A stretch of DNA of 64,000 bases from assembly GCA_016187935.1 (NCBI GenBank), contig JACPIU010000018.1, positions 1-64,000 on the forward strand, written 5' to 3'. This stretch comes from Bdellovibrio sp. (lineage in GTDB: Bacteria > Bdellovibrionota > Bacteriovoracia > Bacteriovoracales > Bacteriovoracaceae). The notes under the pieces are model-generated. The model had not been told where the DNA came from. It was given only the letters and a program-made list of their open reading frames with translations, and ran no database searches. Of the stretch, positions 17,718-25,389 are shown in pieces. The translations under genes and the position numbers were made by a program. Each line of letters begins with the position of its first letter. Within the stretch, counting starts at the first letter, position 1.

Positions 17718-18331
17718 TAACTATGGGCCTTGCGCTCAAAATATTGAAGGTCGATGAAGAGAGCGGCGGAGAGAATCAGATATCTTTCATCGGCAGTCAG
17801 AGCTGCATCAGAAAATTCTATGAGAAAATTATCTTTATCAGTGAAGGCTTCAGTTAGAAGGCCGGACCATTTTTTACTGACTTGAGCAACTTGGCGTTCT
17901 CTCTTGTTAAATTGAAAGGTCCAAATTTTCCAAATAGGTGAAGCCACTTCCAAGAGGACTTTGCCCCTGCCATCTTCCACGTCGAAACGCTTGTAAAGAA
18001 GTGAAAAGCGTTGTTGGATGGCCCCTAAGGCGACGCCATCTTTTGTTCTGATTTCCAGACGTTGAAAGATAAAGCGAAAAGGATGGTGAGCGATTAATAC
18101 ATTCTGGTGTGCCTGATCGTAGAGATAGATATCAAAGGTACGCCAATGACCGAGAACTTGGCGCAGAAGAAGGCCTAAGAAACCTTTTTGTTGCTCGGCC
18201 GCAAAGCCCAGCTCCTGCCCTTTTTCGTCTTGAATGCGATACTTGTTCCTGGTTTCAAAACCAACCCATTCGGCCAATTCATGAACCTGGCGTATAAAAA
18301 CACTTTTCCGCTGAAGAAGATCAATGCTCAT
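17717..18331 (-). CDS. Phospholipid scramblase-family protein
   Basis: A 204-aa protein matching the scramblase/LURP-one-type fold: repeated beta segments with RIQDEKGQELG, FDIYLYD, HPFRF, LGAIQQRF and a C-terminal hydrophobic helix (YLILSAALFIDLQYFE). Members bind membranes; lipid scrambling is shown only for some eukaryotic ones. It follows the START-domain gene by 21 bases on the same strand, suggesting a two-gene lipid-related unit. No signal peptide. The stop codon abuts the palindromic element. Confidence 0.75.
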   Translation of the reverse strand: MSIDLLQRKSVFIRQVHELAEWVGFETRNKYRIQDEKGQELGFAAEQQKGFLGLLLRQVLGHWRTFDIYLYDQAHQNVLIAHHPFRFIFQRLEIRTKDGVALGAIQQRFSLLYKRFDVEDGRGKVLLEVASPIWKIWTFQFNKRERQVAQVSKKWSGLLTEAFTDKDNFLIEFSDAALTADERYLILSAALFIDLQYFERKAHS

Positions 18332-18352
18332 AATACAATGAGCTTAGCACGC

Positions 18353-19027
18353 TCAAGGTGTTTTGACGAGAAAAGGTGTGATATCGGGATGAATTTTGTA
18401 ACCCGATTCAGTGGCAATTTTGCCAATTCCGGCGATAGTGTTACTTGGCCATGCGCTTTGAAAGAGATTGACCACCCATTTAGGGATATTGCCATTGGGG
18501 TCGGCCAGGATTTCAACTTCGATATGGGTACGTGTGCCATTATCAATTGATTTTAAAAAATAGCGGCTGGAATGCAAAGTTCCACGCACAATTCCTTTGA
18601 CTGGCGGAGCATCAGGATGAGTGGCGTTTTCCACCAAAATATCCACCGATTTGTTTTCTTTATTAATCACCACTTTTACCGAATAGACAAAATCGCGATC
18701 ATCCAAAGGCCAGGGGGTTTTAGTGTGGTTGTATTCAATTTTTTCCAACACTGATTTGCGTTCCAGAACCCGACTTCCCGCTAAGTCACTCATCCATTCC
18801 TTAATTCTAGACACATCATGGATAACAGAGACGACATTTCCGATGGGCGCATCAATCACCGAAACTCCTCGAAAGGCGACAACCGGGCTATTCGGAATAA
18901 CTCCTTCGAAAACCTCTACGCCTTTGCGGACTTTGATTTTGTTCCATTGGGCGTTGATAGCGGCATTGGAACCGACGGAAATGAGAAGGGACACAATCAC
19001 ATTGATTATTAGCAATACTCTTTTCAT
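18353..19027 (-). CDS. Exported START-domain lipid-binding protein
   Basis: A 224-aa protein with a signal peptide (cut near SNAA) and a START domain: VIDAPIGNVVSVIHDVSRIKEW, then TPWPLDDRDFVY, and a C-terminal amphipathic helix (VNLFQSAWPSNTIAGIG). START domains hold sterols, phospholipids or polyketides in a deep pocket. GAGG precedes the ATG. It lies upstream of the scramblase-like gene. A role in moving lipids in the periplasm is an inference from export plus fold. Confidence 0.82.
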   Translation of the reverse strand: MKRVLLIINVIVSLLISVGSNAAINAQWNKIKVRKGVEVFEGVIPNSPVVAFRGVSVIDAPIGNVVSVIHDVSRIKEWMSDLAGSRVLERKSVLEKIEYNHTKTPWPLDDRDFVYSVKVVINKENKSVDILVENATHPDAPPVKGIVRGTLHSSRYFLKSIDNGTRTHIEVEILADPNGNIPKWVVNLFQSAWPSNTIAGIGKIATESGYKIHPDITPFLVKTP

Positions 19028-19095
19028 TTTATGACCTCACAATAAGCCAAAGTGTTTAGGCCTATTTTTATTGACAGGCCAGCGGCCGGCATTTT

Positions 19096-20559
19096 TTACA
19101 GGGGCGAAGGAATGACGGTAAGTCCGCCAATACTGGTACAAACGTCGGGACCGTTCTCGCCTGGGACATCCTGATAGGCGGGGTTTCCAAAGTGTAAAAA
19201 ACGTTCCTTATGTGCACCGAATCTGGGTGAGTAGAATGCACTCAAATAGTCATAGTATTCCTTAACATTTCTCTGGCCATCAGGAATGTGATTGTCTGGG
19301 TAAGCGAAACGCCAGTTTTTTAGACCAATCATGGCCTCGACTATGCTAAACATGGGCGAGGGGAGACCGGCACATAAGACAAGTCCTGTGCTTATCGCCG
19401 GGCGAAGCAGGCAACCGGAATTGATATCATCGGTATTATCAAAATCCTTTCGAAACCAATTTGGCTCAACCAAGAGGGCCAAATAATTGGCCACAGAGGA
19501 ATTGGCGCGATTCAGATAATCTCGCCATTCTGTTGAATTGGCGTCGATCATGGAATCTATTTCTGACAGGGAGAAATAAAACTCGCCATTGTTGCGTTTA
19601 GCATTTTCAAAAGTACAGCGGATTCCTTCACGGCTTAATACCTGACGATTTTTGGCCTCATCATTGATACCAAAAACTAGTTCATTGATATGGATCGCCT
19701 GGACTTCTGCTGCTTCTTCAAATAATGCCAGCGAGGCACTCTCGATAAAGTCGTGAGTATCGGCGGTGGTACCGGCGATGAAGTTTGGAGTGTAGACGTT
19801 TCGAAAGAACCATTGATGCAGAAGTTCGTGGGTCAGTTCTCGCACGGTCCAGCGCCAGGTTGAGGAAGTTAAACCATTCTCATTATTCATATGCCATACG
19901 TTGGATGAGTCTTTGTTACGAAACCAATTTCTATCAATATGCACCCAACCGCCCGGAGGTGAAAAACCAAACTCGGCAGGCCAATAGAGTTTAGATTTAC
20001 CAGGATTCAAATTCCACTCGTCGAGTTTGAGATAAAGCTTGCGGTAGCCTAAGTATGCTTGAGCGGCGCGAGTATCACGATAGCTTCGAGCTATGCCGGA
20101 ATTAGATGTGTCTGTGGTGTTGTTCAAATATTTATTGAGTGTGACGGTTCGTCCGTTTACGCTGCTGTTGCTGTGCCAAGTAAGAAAGTTATTGATTTCA
20201 ATATCGTAATTTGTGATGAGATCGGAGCTAATGCGGGCGTAATCTCCATCGAGGTAGGCCTTAACCCGAATACGTCGAGAATGAGTACAGCCTGAAGCAG
20301 AATTCTGAGCTGGAATGACCGATACGGAATAATTTCCCTCACTATCTGTTCGGGTGGTTCCCCAATGTGTCCAGATATCGGCTGTCAGCGTAGTGGCCCA
20401 AACTTTGACTTTTACATCTTCTAAATTTTTTATCATTGTGGAGGTGGAGGGGACATAGATGTTATCTTTGACAGTTAGCTTTCCAGTCACTGTCCAGATA
20501 CAGGTAGCTTCGGCAATTGGTAAAATAATCATACCCAATAAAATGATCAGTATTTTCAT
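19096..20559 (-). CDS. Secreted HELLH putative metallopeptidase
   Basis: A 487-aa secreted protein. The start at 20559 has a strong GGAGG site; a longer in-frame start is poorer. After the signal peptide comes a domain like a carboxypeptidase-regulatory/transthyretin fold (GKLTV, DSEGNYSVSV), near residues 25-110. The zinc-binding motif HELLH is at 244-248, and acidic residues in LFEEAAEV about 35 residues later could give the third ligand. I cannot assign a MEROPS family. Peptidase activity is inferred from the motif. Confidence 0.65.
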   Translation of the reverse strand: MKILIILLGMIILPIAEATCIWTVTGKLTVKDNIYVPSTSTMIKNLEDVKVKVWATTLTADIWTHWGTTRTDSEGNYSVSVIPAQNSASGCTHSRRIRVKAYLDGDYARISSDLITNYDIEINNFLTWHSNSSVNGRTVTLNKYLNNTTDTSNSGIARSYRDTRAAQAYLGYRKLYLKLDEWNLNPGKSKLYWPAEFGFSPPGGWVHIDRNWFRNKDSSNVWHMNNENGLTSSTWRWTVRELTHELLHQWFFRNVYTPNFIAGTTADTHDFIESASLALFEEAAEVQAIHINELVFGINDEAKNRQVLSREGIRCTFENAKRNNGEFYFSLSEIDSMIDANSTEWRDYLNRANSSVANYLALLVEPNWFRKDFDNTDDINSGCLLRPAISTGLVLCAGLPSPMFSIVEAMIGLKNWRFAYPDNHIPDGQRNVKEYYDYLSAFYSPRFGAHKERFLHFGNPAYQDVPGENGPDVCTSIGGLTVIPSPL

Positions 20560-20932
20560 AACCCCTCCTAAGAACCCCTGCAATGCTCATGAATAAGCAT
20601 GTTTGATGCCAGGAAAATGTGCCTGTTTTCAAATAGTTATGTCTGCGACAGGTGTTTAAGTTTTGAGCAGTGTCGGGGGGATGACAGAGGGGACGACTTC
20701 GAATAGATGACGGGAATGATGGATAAAGAGTGGGCACAGCACACCTTCACCTTAAAATCCTTGTTTAAAATTCTTCACTCCGTCTGGTGAGTCTTCAGGA
20801 CATCCTAAAAAAGGAGGTTTATATTTGAGCATGTTTCATTAATGCAAAAAAAGTAACTCTGCGATATTTAGCAATTCTTTCGACCAAAATAGACATGTTA
20901 GGATGCCTCCAAAATCAGATGGGAGGAATAAG
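20560..20932. other. 373-bp intergenic region without a clear gene
   Basis: It holds upstream regions for the divergent HELLH and HNH genes. One notable feature is a near-perfect ribosome site (AAAAAAGGAGG, about 20807-20817) followed by TTG and ATG codons opening an ORF of only 5 codons. A small inverted repeat ATGCTcatgaatAAGCAT lies near 20583. I see no convincing -35/-10 pair. Confidence 0.4.
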
Positions 20933-21772
20933 ATGAATCTCAGGAAATTGAGTGATCAAAATTTACACGAGAGCACCTTAACGGCTGCTAAAAAAGAAAA
21001 ATTGAGCACCATCGAATTGCTGCGACACCTGGCAGAAGTACAGCGGCGAGTCCTGTATGCTGAATATGGTCACTCGACTCTATATAAGTATGTTATTTAT
21101 GAGTTAGGATATTCTGAAAGCGAAAGTTGGACACGTATTCAAGCAATGAAATTGATTCGGATATCTGAACTTGCCGAAGAAAAAATTGCTGAGGGTTTGC
21201 TCACGCTTTCTAATGCTGCTGAAGTACAAAAATATATTCAGGAATTTAATTTTACCAACCCTGGTCAGATTACAGAAACAATCAATCTTGCAAGTCAAAA
21301 ATCTCATCGAGCACTGGTACAGGAACTCGACCGACGTGCCCATCGAGAAAAAACTGAGAAAAAAATTGTCTTGCGAAAACAGCTTTTGGATAAAATGGTA
21401 CGCCTTAATAAATTACTTAATGCCGATATGACTGAACTTGAATTGATTGAAATGCTTCTTGATAAGGAAATTCGCGAATGTGAATTACTATCCTCAAAGA
21501 GAACTAGGACGTCAAAGAATGTTAGCAGTGAAAATACTCGTTATCTTCCCATTCAGGTTAAAAGAACCATCGTCATCCGTTCGCAACATCAATGTGAGTT
21601 TCGAGATAAAAACGGAAAACGCTGCGATGAACGTCGCAATCTACAATTTGACCATATAAAACCCTATGCCTTAGGTGGTAAGACCAATGAGCAAAACATT
21701 CAATTTCTATGTCCTGCACATAATCAGAGGCGAATGATCAAGACATTTGGTCTTTTAGATAGACCTCATTAA
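20933..21772 (+). CDS. HNH endonuclease-domain protein
   Basis: A 279-aa protein. The ATG at 20933 is chosen because GGGAGG sits 6 bases before it; the ATG at 20903 has none. The N-terminal ~190 residues are helical (LLRHLAEVQRRVLYAEYG motif) and of the type often attached to solo HNH nucleases in Bdellovibrio and myxobacteria. The C-terminal HNH has Cys-x-Cys spacing (CEFRDKNGKRC), FDHIKPYALGGKTNEQNIQFLCPAHN. The composition is more AT-rich than the neighbours, consistent with transfer. It may be a mobile or defence nuclease; the target is unknown. Confidence 0.8.
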   Translation: MNLRKLSDQNLHESTLTAAKKEKLSTIELLRHLAEVQRRVLYAEYGHSTLYKYVIYELGYSESESWTRIQAMKLIRISELAEEKIAEGLLTLSNAAEVQKYIQEFNFTNPGQITETINLASQKSHRALVQELDRRAHREKTEKKIVLRKQLLDKMVRLNKLLNADMTELELIEMLLDKEIRECELLSSKRTRTSKNVSSENTRYLPIQVKRTIVIRSQHQCEFRDKNGKRCDERRNLQFDHIKPYALGGKTNEQNIQFLCPAHNQRRMIKTFGLLDRPH

Positions 21773-22062
21773 TTTGCTAGAATCCCAGGAGTGACAATTA
21801 ACTGATGAAAAAGGGGATTACTTCTTTTCATCCTCTCGGAGGCTTCTGGTTTATATCCGAAGAAGATATCTACATATGGTTTTAAGATCCGTTCGTTGAA
21901 GTCAACGATGCCAGTGGTAATTCCTGTTACAAATAGATTTTCGAAAATATTGCAAAATTTTTCTGTAGAGAGAATCGTTTTTGGGCCAAGACTCTTGGGA
22001 CTCTGTTTTCTCGCTTGTTGACTATCATCTGTTGGTACGCCCTCGGAAAATTTTGATGGTCG
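21769..22062 (-). pseudogene. Probable gene remnant, convergent with the HNH gene
   Basis: A minus-strand reading frame of 97 codons runs from a TGA (22063-22065) to a TAA overlapping the HNH stop. It has protein-like composition (for example TGITTGIVDFNERILKPYVD) but no ATG, GTG or TTG near its start; the only Met is late. The frame upstream is broken by stops. This suggests the 3' part of a decayed gene or one cut off by insertion. I do not recognise the family. Confidence 0.35.
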
Positions 22063-22174
22063 TCATTTTGGGATCAATTCTTTGTTTCAACGTCCAAGCA
22101 AGTATAGAGTTCCTGATATACAAAAATTAGGACTTAGGCAATCCATGCCCATCATTTTTCTGGAGCAGATGTCT

Positions 22175-22180
22175 TATAAT
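22175..22180 (+). promoter_or_regulatory. Perfect -10 box (TATAAT) ahead of the C92 lipoprotein
   Basis: TATAAT lies 35 bases before the ATG at 22215. No good -35 is found at 16-18 bases, so the promoter is only probable. Confidence 0.35.
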
Positions 22181-22214
22181 AGATTCTTGATAGTTTCGTT
22201 TTTATGGGGGAATA

Positions 22215-23720
22215 ATGAATATATTCGTGGTGGTACTCGTAGTCATCTCTTTAGGCACAGCTTGTTCTCCATTGTCTTCTTTGCCTCCTAATCGCCAACC
22301 ATCGGGACAAGAACTTTCTAGTTCTGAGCAAGGTCTGCGTGAAGTTCTTTTGGAATTGCATGATCAACTGGCAACGCCGGTCGAAACTCATCAACAATGT
22401 TTTGTTGGTGCGGAAACTTATTATAAAAAATTGTTTACCTTGAGTTCCGAAAGCTCCCATCTGCTCAAGTACAATTCCGGCGATATTGAAGAAATGATCC
22501 AGGCCACTTTTAAATCGAAGTTGATTATGCGTGAGTATTTAAAAAATCTGGATTTCATGCAGAGTTTTAGTGACAAATGCTATCATTCTGTACGGGCCTT
22601 ATTGCGCGCTCTTCGATATGCCGAAGATTATTTGGTTGAACTGAATTCCATGTACGAAAATATTTCTGATGTCAAAAAGTACCTGACACTCACCGGTAAG
22701 CCGCCATATTTTATGGTCAACCCTAGTTTCACTTTTCGTGACTATAATGACTTGCAGTCTGGGGATGTCATTTTATCCCGAGGGAATGCCTATACCTCTG
22801 CGGCCATTGCACGTATTGGCGAAGATGATGCACAATTCAGCCATGTTTCTTTCGTCTACAGAGATCCACTGGGTAAGCTGTGGACCACTGAGGCCCATAT
22901 TGAAATCGGTTCTGTGGTTGCCCCCATTCAAACCCACATCAATCAGGCCAATGCTCGCACCGTGGTCTTCCGCTTTCAGGATCAGTCCATGGCCCATAAG
23001 GCCTCTGAATACATGTTCAAACTTGTACAAAAGCAAGCTTTTACGGGAAAAAATGTACCCTATGATTTTGGCATGGATTACAAAAATTCTTCAGAACTCT
23101 TTTGCTCCGAAGTCGTTTCCAAGGGATTCATGGATGTGGGCAAAATAGATGTTCCCCTTTATAAGACAAAATTTTCACCAGGACTTGTTCCGTTCTTACA
23201 GCAACTTGGAATCAGGATTGATGACAGAACAGTTCAAGATTTTGATACTTTCGCTCCAGGGGATTTGGAAGTCGATACGCGTTTTAGCGTAGTGGCGGAA
23301 TGGCGAAATCCACTTAAGATGAAACAATCTCGCTTGAAAGATGCTATTCTGACCAAAATGTTCGAGTGGATGGAAAAGCTTAATTATCAATTTGAGGCCA
23401 CCGGTAAAATTTCCTCGCAAGTTTACATGGGATGGGTGCTACGACGCATGCCCTATTTTAAGAAAAAATTGAAAGAAAAGTTTCCTCTCAATATGAAACC
23501 GCGACAGCTAAAACTATTCATGACGTTGGAAAAAGTTGGCGATTTAATTGAAGCGGAAATTTTGAAGGAAGATCAGAAAAGTTCTCAGCCACTTTCACTT
23601 AAACAACTCTTTACATTGCTGGAAGAATTGCGTGAGAAAGATTTTGCCCGCTATCAAAAGAGCAAGCGGAAGGCCCTTTTTCATCGTTATTTCTATCCTC
23701 ATCCTAAGAAAGCCGACTAA
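22215..23720 (+). CDS. YiiX/YebB-like permuted papain-fold (C92) peptidase lipoprotein
   Basis: A 501-aa exported protein with GTAC around Cys17 as a probable, slightly atypical lipobox. After a helical region (30-165), residues ~178-310 match the DUF830/YiiX (peptidase C92) fold, a circularly permuted NlpC/P60-like enzyme: GDVILSRG, catalytic His210 in FSHVSFVY, EAHIEIG and catalytic Cys297 in LFCSEVV. A further ~190 residues follow that I cannot assign. These enzymes are thought to cleave amide or ester bonds in cell-wall or lipid substrates. GGGGG lies just upstream of the ATG. Confidence 0.75.
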   Translation: MNIFVVVLVVISLGTACSPLSSLPPNRQPSGQELSSSEQGLREVLLELHDQLATPVETHQQCFVGAETYYKKLFTLSSESSHLLKYNSGDIEEMIQATFKSKLIMREYLKNLDFMQSFSDKCYHSVRALLRALRYAEDYLVELNSMYENISDVKKYLTLTGKPPYFMVNPSFTFRDYNDLQSGDVILSRGNAYTSAAIARIGEDDAQFSHVSFVYRDPLGKLWTTEAHIEIGSVVAPIQTHINQANARTVVFRFQDQSMAHKASEYMFKLVQKQAFTGKNVPYDFGMDYKNSSELFCSEVVSKGFMDVGKIDVPLYKTKFSPGLVPFLQQLGIRIDDRTVQDFDTFAPGDLEVDTRFSVVAEWRNPLKMKQSRLKDAILTKMFEWMEKLNYQFEATGKISSQVYMGWVLRRMPYFKKKLKEKFPLNMKPRQLKLFMTLEKVGDLIEAEILKEDQKSSQPLSLKQLFTLLEELREKDFARYQKSKRKALFHRYFYPHPKKAD

Positions 23721-23724
23721 AGGG

Positions 23725-23748
23725 ACAAATTCACTCGGATTTGTTTTC
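23725..23748 (+). terminator. Weak terminator after the C92 gene
   Basis: A 6-bp stem ACAAAT/ATTTGT followed by four T, just past the stop codon at 23720. The stem is AT-rich and short. Confidence 0.3.
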
Positions 23749-23903
23749 CATATTCGTCCATGTGAAATTACGGAGATAGTATTTTCTCTTGATCAAGAAC
23801 AATATCGGTAGTGATTTCTCTCATCGAAGCTATGCTCGACAATTAATTGGACAGGGTTTAAATTTTCTGTCCAACAATGCTACGTCAACGGAGGAAGACG
23901 ATT

Positions 23904-24146
23904 ATGAACGGTATTAATATTGAAATAAATCAAAATTCTATTGCTAAGCGGGCCTATGAGATTCATCTGAGCAAAACAGATTCAAATGGTGATGCATTGT
24001 CGGATTGGCTGAAGGCCGAAGCTGAACTTAAGAATGAGCTTATGCAAGAATTGAACAAAGATATTGCTCTGACACAGAAGAAAGTTGAAAAGAAGCAAAA
24101 AATTGCCAGAACTCTTCGTTCTGGCAAAACCGGTAGAGCAAAGTAA
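23904..24146 (+). CDS. DUF2934-family small protein
   Basis: An 80-aa soluble protein. Residues IAKRAYEIHLS and DALSDWLKAEAELKNEL match the DUF2934 signature (IAxRAYxxxxxxG, DWLxAExEL). The basic C terminus (KKQKIARTLRSGKTGRAK) suggests nucleic-acid or membrane contact. The ATG at 23904 has GGAGG 9 bases upstream and is preferred to the upstream in-frame start. Function unknown. Confidence 0.72.
   Translation: MNGINIEINQNSIAKRAYEIHLSKTDSNGDALSDWLKAEAELKNELMQELNKDIALTQKKVEKKQKIARTLRSGKTGRAK
24097..24127 (-). terminator. Rho-independent terminator lying inside the DUF2934 gene
   Basis: A perfect 10-bp stem (TTGCCAGAAC/GTTCTGGCAA, 24103-24127) has a six-base U tract only when read on the minus strand (24102 down to 24097). 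It would stop transcription of the convergent gene ending at 24153, though it sits within the coding end of the DUF2934 gene. Confidence 0.7.
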
Positions 24147-24152
24147 TAGCAA

Positions 24153-24857
24153 TTACAGCGCTTGGAAAGATCCATCACCTTTTATGTGATAGGAATATTC
24201 TTGCTGAACTTCATTAAGAACTGTTTTGATAGTGTGGCCAAGTTTAATGGTCATGCCTACAACCGGGTTTTTCTTGCTTCCATGATTAACAATGGAAACG
24301 CGCGTGGCCTTAGCATCGAAATTGTAACCCCAGCGTACCATTAAATCTTCCGGGCGAATTTCAACACCCGTGAGGTAACGTCCTTTGCCATCATATTGAC
24401 CACCGTAAGTGTAATTGATGGTATATAACAGACTTACCACCGTAACACCGTAGAGATTTTTAAGTTCCAGGCGATATTTTCTAAAGGCAGGAGAATACCA
24501 TCCTTCCAAGTCCATTTCATCGACCTCTTGGCCACTCACCTTGGGTAAAAGCTTCCAGACGGCATCTTGCCGCGTGACTACTGGCTTACCTTTTTCAATG
24601 ATGGTGTAAATTTTTGTTCCGATGGAAATGATCGTATCCAAGTCAGATTCAAATTCGCTGAGTTCCGGATTGACTTTATTTTTTGCACCAAAAGAAAAAC
24701 GAGATTTTCTTTCTTTTGCTATCGGGGCCAACGGACCTTCTTGGCCATCTTCTAGTGTCAAGGTGCTGGAGCCGATTTGATAATACGCGGAACTTTCTTG
24801 CGCCTGGATATTGTTAAAGCTCAAGATCATTCCCAGCAGTGCGATATATAATTTCAT
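24153..24857 (-). CDS. Secreted protein of unknown function
   Basis: A 234-aa protein with a signal peptide (cut near NIQAQ). The mature part has an Arg/Lys-rich linker then a probable beta-rich domain with YTINYTYGG, GVEIRPEDLMVRWGYNF and MTIKLGHTIKTV. GGAGG precedes the ATG. It ends six bases from the convergent DUF2934 gene and uses the terminator inside it. No family recognised. Confidence 0.65.
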   Translation of the reverse strand: MKLYIALLGMILSFNNIQAQESSAYYQIGSSTLTLEDGQEGPLAPIAKERKSRFSFGAKNKVNPELSEFESDLDTIISIGTKIYTIIEKGKPVVTRQDAVWKLLPKVSGQEVDEMDLEGWYSPAFRKYRLELKNLYGVTVVSLLYTINYTYGGQYDGKGRYLTGVEIRPEDLMVRWGYNFDAKATRVSIVNHGSKKNPVVGMTIKLGHTIKTVLNEVQQEYSYHIKGDGSFQAL

Positions 24858-24914
24858 AAGGCCTCCTCAATGTTGCTGTTCAGAGCGAGGCTTTATTCCA
24901 CAATCTGGCACAGA

Positions 24915-24943
24915 TTGATATTAGATTAATTAACTGAATTCAA
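24915..24943 (-). promoter_or_regulatory. Candidate promoter for the 24857 secreted protein
   Basis: On the minus strand TTGAAT, a 17-base spacer and TATCAA. Each hexamer matches four of six consensus positions; the distance to the ATG (58 bases) is reasonable. Confidence 0.35.
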
Positions 24944-24944
24944 T

Positions 24945-24969
24945 CTAAAATAGATATAGTTCTATATCT
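24945..24969 (-). terminator. Possible terminator at the end of the 25387 gene
   Basis: A perfect 8-bp palindrome AGATATAG/CTATATCT (24952-24969) overlaps the stop codon and is followed on the minus strand by ATTTTA. AT-rich stem, so strength is doubtful. Confidence 0.35.
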
Positions 24970-25387
24970 CACTTTCCCCATACCATGAATGAAAATGCAA
25001 TCGAAATGCTTGATAGGCCTCGGTTTTGTGAGTCAAGCATCCTCGCTGCTGTTCGATTTTTCGTCCCTGATCTATGGTTATGAAAAATTCCCATCGACTG
25101 CCACACCCGACCTGAGACTGGTTGATCGGGCCTTTTTGGTTTTTGGTTGCCGCTTCCACCGCTTGATGAAGATACTCAATTTTCTTTTCTAAATACTCGA
25201 GTTTGACCGTTTTCACCTTCCCATTATAGGTGAATTTGAAAAAATCCTGATTGAGATCTCGGCATATTTCCCACAATCCATCTTCCTTATTATACTTGGT
25301 GTGGTAATTATAGCTTCCCACGACTTGGCAATCGGCCAGAGTTCTGAAAGAGATGGTCAAAAACAATATCCCTACGATGACTTTCAC
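24962..25387 (-). CDS. Small secreted protein, GTG start
   Basis: A 141-aa protein with a signal peptide (cut near LADC). The GTG at 25387 is chosen because GAGG lies 5 bases upstream; the longer frame would overlap the preceding gene. Four cysteines in the mature part (CQVVG, EICRD, GCGS, GCLTHK) suggest disulfides. It follows the HEIAH protein gene by two bases, so they are co-translated. I do not recognise a family. Confidence 0.6.
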   Translation of the reverse strand: MKVIVGILFLTISFRTLADCQVVGSYNYHTKYNKEDGLWEICRDLNQDFFKFTYNGKVKTVKLEYLEKKIEYLHQAVEAATKNQKGPINQSQVGCGSRWEFFITIDQGRKIEQQRGCLTHKTEAYQAFRLHFHSWYGESEI

Positions 25388-25389
25388 CG

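Noticed and set aside
22082-22291. 69-codon plus-strand frame beginning upstream of the C92 gene
   Set aside because: No ribosome site, unnatural composition and overlap with the C92 signal peptide.
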